Shown here one piece after another: positions 56,426-64,000 of a stretch of 64,000 bases of DNA. The notes under the pieces are model-generated. The model ran no database searches. It saw only the letters and a program-made list of their open reading frames with translations, and was not told the DNA's origin. Numbering within the stretch: position 1 is the first letter of the stretch; every line of letters begins with the position of its first letter. The position numbers and the translations under genes are program-made. The DNA is from Orlajensenia leifsoniae (lineage in GTDB: Bacteria > Actinomycetota > Actinomycetes > Actinomycetales > Microbacteriaceae): assembly GCF_004570845.1 (NCBI RefSeq), contig NZ_SPQZ01000001.1, positions 434,001 through 498,000 on the forward strand, written 5' to 3'.

Positions 56426-57329
56426 CACGACCCCAACAGTCACGCCGGTCAAGACGACCGGCCTGCACATCGGCGATGCCGTCCCGGGAGTCCGCAAGGT
56501 CGACCCGATCATCATCGCCGACGGAGTGCGACGCACCTTCGGCGGCCTGACAGCCGTCGACGTCGAGCACGTCGAGATCCCCCGCGGTGCCATCACGGCC
56601 CTCATCGGACCCAATGGCGCCGGCAAGACGACCTTCTTCAACCTGCTGACGGGCTTCGACAAGCCGGATGCGGGTGTGTGGGAGTTCGACGGCAAGCCGC
56701 TGCAGCGCGTGCCCGCCTACCGCGTGGCCCGCATGGGACTCATCCGCACCTTCCAGCTGACGAAGTCGCTCGGGCTCCTCACGGTGCTCGACAACATGAA
56801 GCTCGGTGCGAAGGGACAGACCGGCGAGAACCTGTTCCGCTCCGTCCTGCCGTTCCTCTGGCGCAAGCAGGAGGACGAGATCACGGTCAAGGCCGATGAG
56901 CTGCTCGCCCGCTTCAAGCTCGACGCCAAGCGCGAGGACTACGCCGCCAGCCTCTCCGGTGGCCAGCGCAAGCTCCTCGAGATGGCTCGAGCCCTCATGA
57001 GCGATCCGACGCTGGTCATGCTCGACGAGCCGATGGCCGGAGTGAACCCGGCGCTCACGCAGTCGCTGCTCGACCACATCCTGGGCCTCAAGGACCAGGG
57101 AATGACGGTGCTCTTCGTCGAGCACGACATGCACATGGTCCGCCACATCGCCGATTGGGTGATCGTGATGGCCGAGGGCAAGGTCGTCGCGGAAGGCGAT
57201 CCGCACACCGTCATGGCCAACCCTGCCGTCATCGACGCCTACCTCGGGTCGCACCACGACTCCGACCTGGGCGAGACCGACACAGAGCACGTCGAAGTCC
57301 TGAAGGAGCTCATCGATGACGAACAGTAG
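56415..57329 (+). CDS. livG: LivG-type BCAA ABC ATPase
   Basis: A 304-residue ATPase. After an N-terminal extension of about 35 residues come Walker A LIGPNGAGKTTFFNLLTGF, signature LSGGQRKLLEMARAL, Walker B LVMLDEPMAGVNP and H-loop VEHDMHMV. The LivG-specific insertion around TKSLGLLTVLDNMKLG is present. The start is TTG (56415) with AAGGAG seven bases upstream, overlapping livM by 11 bases. Confidence 0.94.
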   Translation: MSSDTTPTVTPVKTTGLHIGDAVPGVRKVDPIIIADGVRRTFGGLTAVDVEHVEIPRGAITALIGPNGAGKTTFFNLLTGFDKPDAGVWEFDGKPLQRVPAYRVARMGLIRTFQLTKSLGLLTVLDNMKLGAKGQTGENLFRSVLPFLWRKQEDEITVKADELLARFKLDAKREDYAASLSGGQRKLLEMARALMSDPTLVMLDEPMAGVNPALTQSLLDHILGLKDQGMTVLFVEHDMHMVRHIADWVIVMAEGKVVAEGDPHTVMANPAVIDAYLGSHHDSDLGETDTEHVEVLKELIDDEQ

Positions 57330-58080
57330 TCCAGCAGCCCCCGCCGCCCCCGCACCCGTCGGCGAGCTCGTCGTCGATGTGCGGAGCGTCACCGCCGGGT
57401 ACCTGCCCGGGGTGAACATCCTGAACGACTGCTCGCTGCAGGCACGTCAGGGCGAGCTCATCGGCATCATCGGCCCGAACGGCGCCGGCAAGTCGACCCT
57501 GCTGAAGTCGATCTTCGGCCTCGTGAAGGTGCGTGAGGGCGGAATCTTCCTGCAGGGCGAGGAGATCACCAACCTCAAGGCGAACAAGCTCGTCGCCAAG
57601 GGCGTCGGCTTCGTTCCGCAGACGAACAACGTGTTCCCGTCGCTCACCATCCAGGAGAACCTGGAGATGGGCATGTACCAGAAGCCCAAGGGCCTCAAGG
57701 AACGCCTCGAGTTCGTGACCGAGATCTTCCCAGAACTCGGACGCCGCCTCACGCAGCGCGCCGGCTCGCTCTCGGGCGGTGAACGCCAGATGGTGGCCAT
57801 GTCGCGTGCACTCATGATGGGCCCGCACATCCTGCTCCTCGACGAGCCCAGCGCCGGCCTCTCCCCCGTGCGCCAGGACGAGGCGTTCCTGCGCGTCAAG
57901 GAGATCAACAAGGCCGGCGTGACGACCATCATGGTCGAGCAGAACGCTCGACGCTGTCTGCAGATCTGCGACCGCGGCTACGTGCTCGACCAGGGCAAGG
58001 ACGCGTACACCGGTACGGGCCGCGAGCTGCTGAACGACCCCAAGGTCATCGGGCTCTACCTCGGCACGCTCGGAGAGTAG
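57316..58080 (+). CDS. livF: LivF-type BCAA ABC ATPase
   Basis: A 254-residue ATPase with a Pro/Ala-rich N-terminus of 16 residues. Walker A IIGPNGAGKSTLLKSI, Q-loop FVPQTNNVFPSLT, signature LSGGERQMVAMSRAL, Walker B ILLLDEPSAGLSP, H-loop VEQNARRCL. It overlaps livG by 14 bases and ends the operon; a 19-bp hairpin follows 14 bases after the stop. Confidence 0.94.
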   Translation: MTNSSPAAPAAPAPVGELVVDVRSVTAGYLPGVNILNDCSLQARQGELIGIIGPNGAGKSTLLKSIFGLVKVREGGIFLQGEEITNLKANKLVAKGVGFVPQTNNVFPSLTIQENLEMGMYQKPKGLKERLEFVTEIFPELGRRLTQRAGSLSGGERQMVAMSRALMMGPHILLLDEPSAGLSPVRQDEAFLRVKEINKAGVTTIMVEQNARRCLQICDRGYVLDQGKDAYTGTGRELLNDPKVIGLYLGTLGE

Positions 58081-58094
58081 CGCTCGGAACAACA

Positions 58095-58136
58095 CGAGAA
58101 GAGGGGCGGATGCTGCGGCATCCGCCCCTCTTCTCG
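58095..58136 (+). terminator. Strong terminator after livF
   Basis: 19-bp perfect stem beginning CGAGAAGAGGGGCGGATGC around a TGCG tetraloop, followed by TTCTCG. It is the longest terminator-like stem in the window and closes livHMGF. The 270-base gap up to the binding-protein gene otherwise holds no gene that I can support. Confidence 0.9.
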
Positions 58137-58305
58137 TTCTCGGGTTCGCCCGGTCGGCATCGTGGGTGCCACGGCGCTGGTCATCGACACCGCCGCGATC
58201 CCTCGCGCCGACCACGGCCCCTGGGTGCCTGTGTACGGTCGCTCAGCGCCCTCCCATGGGCATGAGGGCGTCGACCCCGGCGGAGCCCGGCTCGCGGACA
58301 CGAGA

Positions 58306-58333
58306 AAGGGCCCCGGCCGAAGCCGAGGCCCTT
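58306..58333 (-). terminator. Terminator after the BCAA binding-protein gene
   Basis: Minus-strand hairpin with AAGGGCC/GGCCCTT outer stem and an inner GGC/GCC pair, 18 bases past the stop codon. It is followed by TTCTCG on the minus strand. Confidence 0.75.
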
Positions 58334-58350
58334 CCCGTCAGCAGATGCGC

Positions 58351-59646
58351 TTAGTTGATGCGCGTGTACTTGTTGTCGGCTCCGTACTCGTAGACACCGA
58401 TGGTGGCTTCGGTCGGGTCGCCGTTCTCGTCGAACGTGACGGGGCCGGAAGCTCCGTCGTAGTCGATCTGCTTGCCCTCGGCGAGGAGCTTGGCGCCCTC
58501 TTCGAAGGTGGTGACCTTGGTGCCGTCACCCGTGCCGCCCGACACCTGCTGGAGGTACTTGGCGATCTCGGTGCCGTCGGTGCTGTTGGCCGCGTAGGCA
58601 GCCAGAGCGATGAGGACGGCGGCGTCGTACGACTCGGGTCCGTAGCTGAAGTCGGTCAGGGCCGGGTCTGCGGTGAGCAGGCGCTCCCTGAAGTCGTCCT
58701 CGAGCTTGGGGCCGGGGAGCGTACCCTTCGATCCGGCGATGAGGCCGGGAGCGAAGTCGGCGCTGTAGTCGGCGAGGTTTCCATCGACGAAGTACAGCTT
58801 GTCACCGGGGTAGCCGGATCCGACGAGAGCAGGCACGACGACCTTGGCCTCGTCGAACGTGATGACGGCAACGGCGTCGGGCTTCGCGGCGGAGATCGCC
58901 GAGAGCTGAGCGTCGAAGTTGGAGTCACCGGTGTTGAACTGCTGCTCGACGACGACCTCGCCGCCGGCGGCCTCGAAGGCCTCCTTCGTGGCCGCGGCCA
59001 GTCCGGTGCCGTAGGGGTCGTTCAGCACGAGGAGACCGAGGGTGGAGTTGCCGTCCTCGGCGATCTGCGTGCCGAGAACCTCTCCCTGGAGCAGGTCGGA
59101 GGGAGCCGTACGGAAGTACAGGCCCTTGTCCTCGTAGGTCGTGAAGTCGGGCGACGTGTTCGCCGGCGAGAACTGCACGACACCGGCGCCGGTGATCTGG
59201 TCGATGACCGTGAAGGAGACACCCGAGGATGCCGCACCGACGATGGCCGAGACATCCTGCGAGAGGAGGTCGGTCACCGAGACGGTGGCGGTGTCGGTCG
59301 TGGTGTCACCCGAGTCGCGGTAGATGACCTCGAGGTTGAGGCCCGATGCTGCGTCGTTGACCTCGGTGGCGCCGAGCGCGACGCCGGCCTCCTCGGGCGG
59401 GCCGAGGAAGGCGAGGGTGCCGGACTGCGGCAGGATCGTGCCGATCTTCAGATCGAGGGCACGGTCGCCGGCCTTGATGGGCAGGGCGTCGCCGGCCGCG
59501 GCCGTCTCGGAAGCGGACGGGCTGGCCGCCTCGCCGCCACCACTGCTGCACGCGGTCAGTAGGAGAGCGCTGACGCCGACGAGGGCGGCTCCGCTCAATA
59601 CTGCCCGGGCAGAGCGCGAGGCCTTGGCCTTCGCGAATACGCTCAT
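58351..59646 (-). CDS. BCAA ABC transporter substrate-binding lipoprotein
   Basis: A 431-residue periplasmic-type binding protein (Peripla_BP_6, LivJ/LivK-like). The signal peptide ends LLLTAC with lipidated Cys at about residue 33. A Ser/Ala-rich linker is followed by the two-lobe fold: LKIGTILPQSGTLAFLGPPEEAG, IVGAASSGVSFTV, QFSPANTSPDF, YFRTAPSDLLQG, ISAAKPDAVAVI. It converges on livHMGF and presumably delivers ligand to that transporter. Its own promoter is visible upstream. Branched-chain amino acids are the usual ligand; others are possible. Confidence 0.93.
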   Translation of the reverse strand: MSVFAKAKASRSARAVLSGAALVGVSALLLTACSSGGGEAASPSASETAAAGDALPIKAGDRALDLKIGTILPQSGTLAFLGPPEEAGVALGATEVNDAASGLNLEVIYRDSGDTTTDTATVSVTDLLSQDVSAIVGAASSGVSFTVIDQITGAGVVQFSPANTSPDFTTYEDKGLYFRTAPSDLLQGEVLGTQIAEDGNSTLGLLVLNDPYGTGLAAATKEAFEAAGGEVVVEQQFNTGDSNFDAQLSAISAAKPDAVAVITFDEAKVVVPALVGSGYPGDKLYFVDGNLADYSADFAPGLIAGSKGTLPGPKLEDDFRERLLTADPALTDFSYGPESYDAAVLIALAAYAANSTDGTEIAKYLQQVSGGTGDGTKVTTFEEGAKLLAEGKQIDYDGASGPVTFDENGDPTEATIGVYEYGADNKYTRIN

Positions 59647-59708
59647 GTTGCTCCTTGGGACTTAGGAATGTGTACACAGATGACAGTCCGGAAGACTGCC
59701 GTGCTGCC

Positions 59709-59737
59709 ACAGTATTGGGCGATCATTGACCGGACAA
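59709..59737 (-). promoter_or_regulatory. Promoter of the BCAA binding-protein gene
   Basis: On the minus strand TTGTCC (59737-59732), 17-base spacer, TACTGT (59714-59709). The predicted start near 59702 gives a leader of about 56 bases before the ATG at 59646, with AAGGAGC before the start codon. The sequence further upstream (59750-59830) is AT-rich for this genome. Confidence 0.6.
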
Positions 59738-59871
59738 GCCAACTAGGTCACAGTGCGGTAAAACCGTCCAAATTGTTACATCCCGGCAAACTGGGGGGCG
59801 CAAAACAACGGAATCTGTACTACGCGGCCAATCCTGCGACGTTTTCACGCGTCCGAGCGGGGCGCGGAGAG

Positions 59872-60633
59872 CTACTTCTTCTTGGACTTCGTCGGGCTCG
59901 GTTCCGGCTCCGGCGTCGCCTGGGCGAGGCCGCCGGTACCGGTCACGCCGGCGTACACGATGGTGGCGTCATCGGCGAGAGCTGCGGCGCATTCACCGAA
60001 ACTCACGCAGGAGAAGGTGCCGCTCGAGACCGCCGTGATCGCGTCGGCGACAGCACTTCCGGAGTCGTTGTCCGCCACGGTCGCGGCGAGCGCGACGCGC
60101 ATGGTGGTGTCGTAAGCCTCGCCGCCGCCGATGAGCGGCTTCGCCCCGGGGTCGGCGGACTGCAGGCGAGCCGAGAAGGCCTCGTCGGGCTTCCAGTCGG
60201 CCTGGCCGATGCGCACGACAGTCGTGGCGCCGCCGACGGCGGCGATCTCCTCGGGGATGTCGCCCTTCGCCGCCCAGAGCACCACGTCGATGCTGCGGTC
60301 GGTGAGTTCCTTCACGATGGCAGCGGCATCCGCCGTCGTCGATCGGTGCACGACGACGACCGGAGCACCGAGAACGCCGCCCTGCTCGTTGAGTTCGCGC
60401 ACGGCCAGCTCGACTCCGGCGACCCGAGCCTGGGAGACGTCCGCCGTCTTGCCTGCCATGTCGAGAACCGTCATGAGGTGCAGCGACCCGTCGCCGGCGA
60501 CGATCGGCACAGGAGTCGGGGTCGCCGTCGGCGTCGATCGCTCCTCGCCCTGATCCTGGGCCGTGCAGCCCGTGAGCAGGAGCGCGCCTGCCACGAGGGC
60601 TGCGAGCGCAACCGATCGGTGGATCCTCATCAC
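59872..60633 (-). CDS. Half-size substrate-binding-protein-like lipoprotein
   Basis: A 253-residue lipoprotein. The signal peptide ends GALLLTGC (Cys at about residue 23), then a Thr/Pro-rich linker and a domain resembling the first lobe of LivJ-type binding proteins: VDMAGK-like LDMAGKTADVSQARVAGVELAVREL, NEQGGVLGAPVVVVHR, and later AYDTTMRVALAA. At about 200 residues it is roughly half of a normal binding protein, and the C-terminus is a PEPSPTKSKKK tail. GTG start at 60633 with GGAGG upstream; ATG one codon later is possible. A sensor or accessory for the nearby BCAA system is possible. Confidence 0.75.
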   Translation of the reverse strand: MMRIHRSVALAALVAGALLLTGCTAQDQGEERSTPTATPTPVPIVAGDGSLHLMTVLDMAGKTADVSQARVAGVELAVRELNEQGGVLGAPVVVVHRSTTADAAAIVKELTDRSIDVVLWAAKGDIPEEIAAVGGATTVVRIGQADWKPDEAFSARLQSADPGAKPLIGGGEAYDTTMRVALAATVADNDSGSAVADAITAVSSGTFSCVSFGECAAALADDATIVYAGVTGTGGLAQATPEPEPSPTKSKKK

Positions 60634-60675
60634 TGGCGGTCCTCCCCTTCTGCCGGGCGCAAGCCTAGCGGCGGG

Positions 60676-61632
60676 TCAGGCTGATTCGACGGATGCGCGC
60701 CGTGCACTGCGCGCCGAGCGCGCCATGTCGATCGTGAGCACCGCCAGCGCGACCCAGACGAGGCTGAATCCGACCCAGCGCTCAGGCGGCATCGCCTCGT
60801 GCAGCAGCACAACGCCGACGAGGAACTGGATGAACGGCGCGAAGTACTGGATGAAGCCCATGTAGATGAGCGGAAGGCGTCGCGACGCTGCGGCGAAGAA
60901 CAGGAGCGGCACGGCCGTGATGACTCCGGCAGCCGCGAGCAGCACGGTGTGCCAGACGCTGACGGTCCCGAGCGTGATGCCGCCGGTCGCACTCACGACG
61001 ATGAGGGCGACGACGGCGACGGGGGTGAGCCACGCCGTCTCGAGCGTGAGCCCGGACACGGCGTCGACCTGGCCGCCGACCCTCTTCTTGATCAGCCCGT
61101 AGAAGCCGAAGGAGAACGCGAGCGCCAGGGCGATCCACGGGAAGCTGCCGTGGCCGAAGGCGAGAACGAGCACGGCGACGATGCTGATGCCCACAGCCGC
61201 CCACTGCAACGGGCGCAGCCGCTCCCGCAGCACGATGACTCCGAGGAACACCGTGACGATCGGGTTGATGAAGTAGCCGAGCGCCGCCTCGACGACCTGC
61301 CCCGTCATGGCGGCGTAGACGTAGACGGTCCAGTTCACGAGGATGAGCACTCCGGCGAGCGCCATGGTCAACGAGATGCGCGGCTGCCGGGCCAGTGCGA
61401 AGAACCCGCGCCACGCCTTCGTGATGCTCAGGAGGATCGCGCAGAACACCAGCGAGAAGAGGATGCGCCAGGAGACGATCTCGGGAGCTCCGGCCGGGGC
61501 CAGCGCGATGAAGTAGATCGGGAGGAAGCCCCAGAGCACGTAGGCGGAGATCGCGTAGATCAGGCCCGTGCGGCCGACCTTGTCGGTCGGCGACGCGAGG
61601 TCGGTCTTCGGGGATTCCTGCGTCACAGCCAC
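60676..61632 (-). CDS. rarD: RarD-type EamA-family permease
   Basis: A 318-residue drug/metabolite-type transporter with ten helices in two EamA repeats. The RarD pattern is clear: GLIYAISAYVLWGFLPIYFIAL, VEAALGYFINPIVTVFLGVIVLRERL, GFYGLIKKRVG, LLFFAAASRRLPLIYMGFIQY. RarD is named for chloramphenicol sensitivity in Escherichia coli; its physiological substrate is unsettled. Confidence 0.93.
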   Translation of the reverse strand: MAVTQESPKTDLASPTDKVGRTGLIYAISAYVLWGFLPIYFIALAPAGAPEIVSWRILFSLVFCAILLSITKAWRGFFALARQPRISLTMALAGVLILVNWTVYVYAAMTGQVVEAALGYFINPIVTVFLGVIVLRERLRPLQWAAVGISIVAVLVLAFGHGSFPWIALALAFSFGFYGLIKKRVGGQVDAVSGLTLETAWLTPVAVVALIVVSATGGITLGTVSVWHTVLLAAAGVITAVPLLFFAAASRRLPLIYMGFIQYFAPFIQFLVGVVLLHEAMPPERWVGFSLVWVALAVLTIDMARSARSARRASVESA

Positions 61633-61770
61633 TCGTCCGAGCTTACGCGGCGTGAGGCCGGTGCCGCCTCGGCCCGACTGCCAACGCGACGCGACATCCT
61701 GCCGAGGAGGGGCATCCGTTCCTTCTCAGGCCACGAGGTCGCAGGAGTTCGATCCGCCGGGGAATGACGA

Positions 61771-61803
61771 AGGGGCCCGGATGCGCTCAGCATCCGGGCC
61801 CCT
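61771..61803 (-). terminator. Terminator after groES
   Basis: 14-bp perfect stem (AGGGGCCCGGATGC and its complement) with a 5-base loop, 18 bases past the groES stop on the minus strand. It shows that groES is monocistronic here. Confidence 0.9.
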
Positions 61804-61821
61804 CACTCGTGTGGGGTGCGA

Positions 61822-62118
61822 CTAACGCACGACCACCGCGAGAACGTCGCGAGCGGAGAGGACCAGCAGGTCTTCGCCCGAGAACTTGACCTCGGTTCCG
61901 CCGTACTTGGAGTAGATGACCTTGTCGCCGACGGCGATGTCGAGGGGCACGCGGTTGCCGTTGTCGTCGATGCGACCGGGGCCCACGGCCACGACCTCGC
62001 CCTCCTGGGGCTTCTCCTTGGCGGTGTCGGGGATGACGAGACCCGACGCCGTGGTCTGCTCTGCCTCGACCTGCTTGATGACGATGCGATCCTCGAGCGG
62101 CTTGATGGAGACCGACAC
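61822..62118 (-). CDS. groES: Co-chaperonin GroES
   Basis: A 98-residue heptameric cap for Gro[21 protein letters not shown] at the start, the mobile loop [20 protein letters not shown], and [16 protein letters not shown] are standard. ATG start with AAGAGGTCAACC upstream. Unlike in most bacteria, groEL does not follow; a terminator and an unrelated gene do. The upstream region has two CIRCE elements overlapping the promoter, so HrcA repression and heat-shock induction are expected. Confidence 0.97.
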   Translation of the reverse strand: MSVSIKPLEDRIVIKQVEAEQTTASGLVIPDTAKEKPQEGEVVAVGPGRIDDNGNRVPLDIAVGDKVIYSKYGGTEVKFSGEDLLVLSARDVLAVVVR

Positions 62119-62148
62119 GGTTGACCTCTTTCTGTAACGAAGACTGGG

Positions 62149-62175
62149 TTAGCACACTCGATATGAGAGTGCTAA
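62149..62175. promoter_or_regulatory. CIRCE element 1 (HrcA operator)
   Basis: TTAGCACAC-N9-GAGTGCTAA, one mismatch from the consensus TTAGCACTC-N9-GAGTGCTAA. It begins close to the predicted groES transcription start, so it lies in the early transcribed region. Confidence 0.9.
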
Positions 62176-62179
62176 GACG

Positions 62180-62208
62180 AGTTTAGGGCGCGATTGGCAC
62201 TCATGCAA
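62180..62208 (-). promoter_or_regulatory. groES promoter
   Basis: On the minus strand TTGCAT (62208-62203), 17-base spacer, TAAACT (62185-62180). The -35 lies in the centre of CIRCE element 2, so HrcA bound there would block RNA polymerase. Confidence 0.6.
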
Positions 62209-62220
62209 CGTGAGTGCCAA
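62194..62220. promoter_or_regulatory. CIRCE element 2 (HrcA operator)
   Basis: TTGGCACTC-N9-GAGTGCCAA, a perfectly symmetric 9-9-9 inverted repeat with a G:C substitution in each arm relative to consensus. It is also only 43 bases from the start of the divergent methyltransferase gene, which it might affect. Confidence 0.85.
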
Positions 62221-62262
62221 CCATGACGGCCGGCGCGGCGGGCTGTGGGTTAGCGTTGGGGC

Positions 62263-63450
62263 ATGGATCGCTCCGAGCTCGTCGACCTTCTGACGCCCGA
62301 GGGATTCCGTCTCCTCGACTCCCTCCCGCCGTGGGACGCCCAGGCCGACGTCGTACGTCTGGTCAGCGGCCTGCGCGCTCAGGGCCACCCGGCCGGTCTC
62401 GTCGCGAGCGTGCTCAGCCAGTCGCGGCTTCGGGCGAAGGCCGAGAGCAAGTTCGGCGAATTCGCCTCACGCATGCTGTTCACCGACGCCGGTCTCGAGC
62501 AGGCGACGAGACTCTCGGTGGCAGCACTGCACGCCGGGCGGTATTCGGCGGCGGGCATCAGCCGTGTAGCCGACCTCGGCTGTGGAATCGGGGGCGACGC
62601 CCTGGCGATGGCCGCCCTCGAGCTCGAGGTGACTGCCGCCGACACCGACGAGGTCACGGCGGCCATCGCCAGCTACAACCTCGCCCCGTTCACGTCGGCC
62701 ACAGTGGTGAACGCCCGCGCCGAGGAGGTCGATCTCGCCGACGTCGACGGCGTGTACCTGGACCCGGCCCGACGCACGGCCGGCCACTCCGAGACCGAGC
62801 GGCTGACCAAGGCGAGCGACTACTCCCCCTCCCTCGATTTCGCCTTCGGGCTGGGCGAGCGGATGCCGACGGGAGTGAAGCTCGGACCCGGCTTCGACCG
62901 CTCGCTCATCCCCGCGCAGGCCGAGGCCCAGTGGGTGTCGGTCGACGGGCAGCTGGTGGAGATGGGGCTCTGGTTCGGCGCCCTGGCTCGTCCCGGCATC
63001 CGCCGCTCGGCGTTGCTGCTGGGGCGGGCGGGCACGGCCGAGCTCAGCGCCGACGCCGACAGCCCCGATGCCGAGGTCCGTGGACTCGGCGAGTACCTCT
63101 ACGAGCCCGACGGCGCCGTCATCCGCGCCAGGCTCATCGGCGATCTTGCCCGAGAGCTCGACGCCGGGATGCTCAGCGAGGGAATCGCCTATCTCACGTC
63201 GGATGCCGCACATGCGACCCCGTTCGCGACGGCGTTCCGCGTGCTCGAGGTGTTGCCCACCGACGAGAAGAAGCTGAAGGCGGCCCTGCGCGAGCGCGGG
63301 ATCGGGACGCTCGAGATCAAGAAGCGCGGCATCGACGTCGATCCGGCCCAGCTGCGGAAGCGTCTGCAGCTGAAGGGGACGGCATCAGCCACCATCGTGC
63401 TCGCCCGGCAGTCGGGCAAGCACGTGACACTCCTCGTCGAGCGGGTCTGA
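62263..63450 (+). CDS. Class I methyltransferase with THUMP-like domain
   Basis: A 395-residue SAM-dependent methyltransferase of uncharacterised substrate. An N-terminal helical part (about 1-95) leads to the SAM motif I VADLGCGIGGDALAMA (about 100-116), the acidic end of strand 2 (VTAADTD), and the catalytic-type motif VYLDPARR. The last 80 residues, VLPTDEKKLKAALRERGIGTLEIKKRG then ASATIVLARQSGKHV, are the THUMP-like domain. RNA is the likely substrate. It diverges from groES across the CIRCE region. Confidence 0.88.
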   Translation: MDRSELVDLLTPEGFRLLDSLPPWDAQADVVRLVSGLRAQGHPAGLVASVLSQSRLRAKAESKFGEFASRMLFTDAGLEQATRLSVAALHAGRYSAAGISRVADLGCGIGGDALAMAALELEVTAADTDEVTAAIASYNLAPFTSATVVNARAEEVDLADVDGVYLDPARRTAGHSETERLTKASDYSPSLDFAFGLGERMPTGVKLGPGFDRSLIPAQAEAQWVSVDGQLVEMGLWFGALARPGIRRSALLLGRAGTAELSADADSPDAEVRGLGEYLYEPDGAVIRARLIGDLARELDAGMLSEGIAYLTSDAAHATPFATAFRVLEVLPTDEKKLKAALRERGIGTLEIKKRGIDVDPAQLRKRLQLKGTASATIVLARQSGKHVTLLVERV

Positions 63451-63519
63451 CCGGCTCGACAGTGATACGGCGTGACGGAGTGACGGCCCGACGACAGGAC
63501 CACTCGGAATGCGCGCCGC

Positions 63520-63792
63520 TCAGGACCCGGGGGCGACCCTCATGACGACCAGTACCCAGATCGCGGCGATCACGATGCCGGCCACGCCCGTGACGATTCC
63601 GACGGTCCGATTGGTGCGGCTGTAGGAGTCGGTCGGCCGCGCGGCGATGCCCGCGATCACGGCGATCGCGCAGGCGATAGCTCCCCACGGCAGGAACAGG
63701 CAGACGACCAGGCCGCCCACACCCAGCCAGCTCGACAGGCTGGCCGCGGCACTGGGCGGTTCCGGCATCAACGCCGCCTCGGACTGGCTCAT
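63520..63792 (-). CDS. DUF4190-like small membrane protein
   Basis: A 90-residue protein with a polar Ala/Ser/Pro-rich N-terminus (1-20) and two helices, about 22-47 and 62-85, separated by an arginine-containing loop (ARPTDSYSRTNRT). The layout resembles DUF4190 domain proteins. Its upstream neighbour on the same strand is a second protein of this kind, so they are probably duplicates. GGAGGATCG precedes the ATG. The function is unknown. Confidence 0.75.
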   Translation of the reverse strand: MSQSEAALMPEPPSAAASLSSWLGVGGLVVCLFLPWGAIACAIAVIAGIAARPTDSYSRTNRTVGIVTGVAGIVIAAIWVLVVMRVAPGS

Positions 63793-63820
63793 CGATCCTC
63801 CCTGCGCCGCCGGTGGAGAC

Positions 63821-63856
63821 GTGAGGCGGATGGCCGGTCACGGCCATCCGCCTCAC
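63821..63856 (-). terminator. Terminator between the two DUF4190-like genes
   Basis: 16-bp perfect stem starting GTGAGGCGGATGGCCG with a 4-base loop, 13 bases past the stop of the upstream gene (63870). It separates the two small membrane protein genes into different transcripts. Confidence 0.88.
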
Positions 63857-63869
63857 ATCGACGGTGTTC

Positions 63870-64000
63870 CTAGTACGTCGTGTAGCCCGAGTCGCCGATG
63901 GATGCGAAGACCGCGATCCAGAAGATGAGCGAGATCAGTCCGATGACGACGCCGAGGAAGCCCAGGATGATTCCGGTCAACCACATGCCCTTGGCTCCCG
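63870..64000 (-). CDS. DUF4190-like membrane protein, N-terminus outside window
   Basis: The last 43 codons of a gene entering from the right edge. The visible part (GMWLTGIILGFLGVVIGLIS, then LIFWIAVFASIGDSGYTTY) is one long hydrophobic helix with a short polar tail ending at a TAG stop. It resembles the C-terminal helix of DUF4190 proteins and of the neighbouring gene. Confidence 0.7.
   Translation of the reverse strand, partial: GAKGMWLTGIILGFLGVVIGLISLIFWIAVFASIGDSGYTTY

Noticed and set aside
58162-59562. 466-residue open frame antisense to the binding-protein gene
   Set aside because: Antisense to an unmistakable Peripla_BP_6 lipoprotein gene; composition is that of a reverse-complement shadow.

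Overview
The window comes from a high-GC actinobacterium, most likely a member of the Microbacteriaceae (Leifsonia/Rathayibacter/Microbacterium-like). The reasons are very high GC, frequent GTG and TTG starts, 4-base stop/start overlaps, a solitary groES with two CIRCE sites, GuaB plus a GuaB3 paralogue, an ECF42 sigma factor paired with a DGPF protein, and strong enrichment of the octamer CGGATGCC/GGCATCCG. It reads as chromosomal core and transport DNA. No phage, plasmid, insertion sequence, CRISPR array, tRNA or rRNA gene was seen.

Layout. 1-6.9 kb: truncated NADP isocitrate dehydrogenase (icd), a GNAT acetyltransferase, an alkyltransferase-like DNA repair protein, a histidine kinase/LuxR response regulator pair plus a stand-alone receiver, then a putative leader peptide and attenuator-like RNA before a membrane protein/PLP decarboxylase pair. 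6.9-10.9 kb: a heterodimeric ABC exporter preceded by its own promoter, a 28-codon leader ORF and hairpins. 11-18.1 kb: a four-gene ABC system (two FtsX-type permeases, two ATPases). 18.1-28.2 kb: a membrane-anchored dimethylargininase-like protein, a leucine-type dehydrogenase, then purH-purN-perM-(coiled-coil membrane protein)-sucD-sucC. As I remember it, this block and the nearby pcrA follow the mycobacterial order uvrD1-sucC-sucD-Rv0954-perM-purN-purH. 28.2-40.4 kb: DUF72, a large membrane protein with a split alpha/beta-hydrolase signature, a FUSC-type protein, pcrA, a GlpQ-type phosphodiesterase, a Bax1-like protein, ECF42 sigma plus DGPF protein, and lactate dehydrogenase. 40.4-53.9 kb: guaA, DUF3817, SURF1, a KhtTU-like K+/H+ antiporter, glpD, guaB3, an ABC-F ATPase, a MalY/PatB-type lyase, a lipoprotein and guaB. 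54.1-60.6 kb: a branched-chain amino acid ABC system (livHMGF plus a convergent binding protein) and a half-size binding-protein-like lipoprotein. 60.7-64 kb: RarD, groES, a THUMP-like-domain methyltransferase and two small DUF4190 membrane proteins.

How it works together. TCA genes (icd, sucCD) share an almost identical 22-bp palindromic element upstream, so they are probably co-regulated. The purine genes (purH, purN, guaA, guaB, guaB3) cover IMP and GMP synthesis. The least ordinary parts are regulatory and architectural: two leader peptides with RNA structures, a membrane domain inserted into an alpha/beta-hydrolase, a membrane-fused dimethylargininase, and a LivH permease with an exported beta-domain at its N-terminus. 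All gene identities are from motif reading only; no database search was possible.
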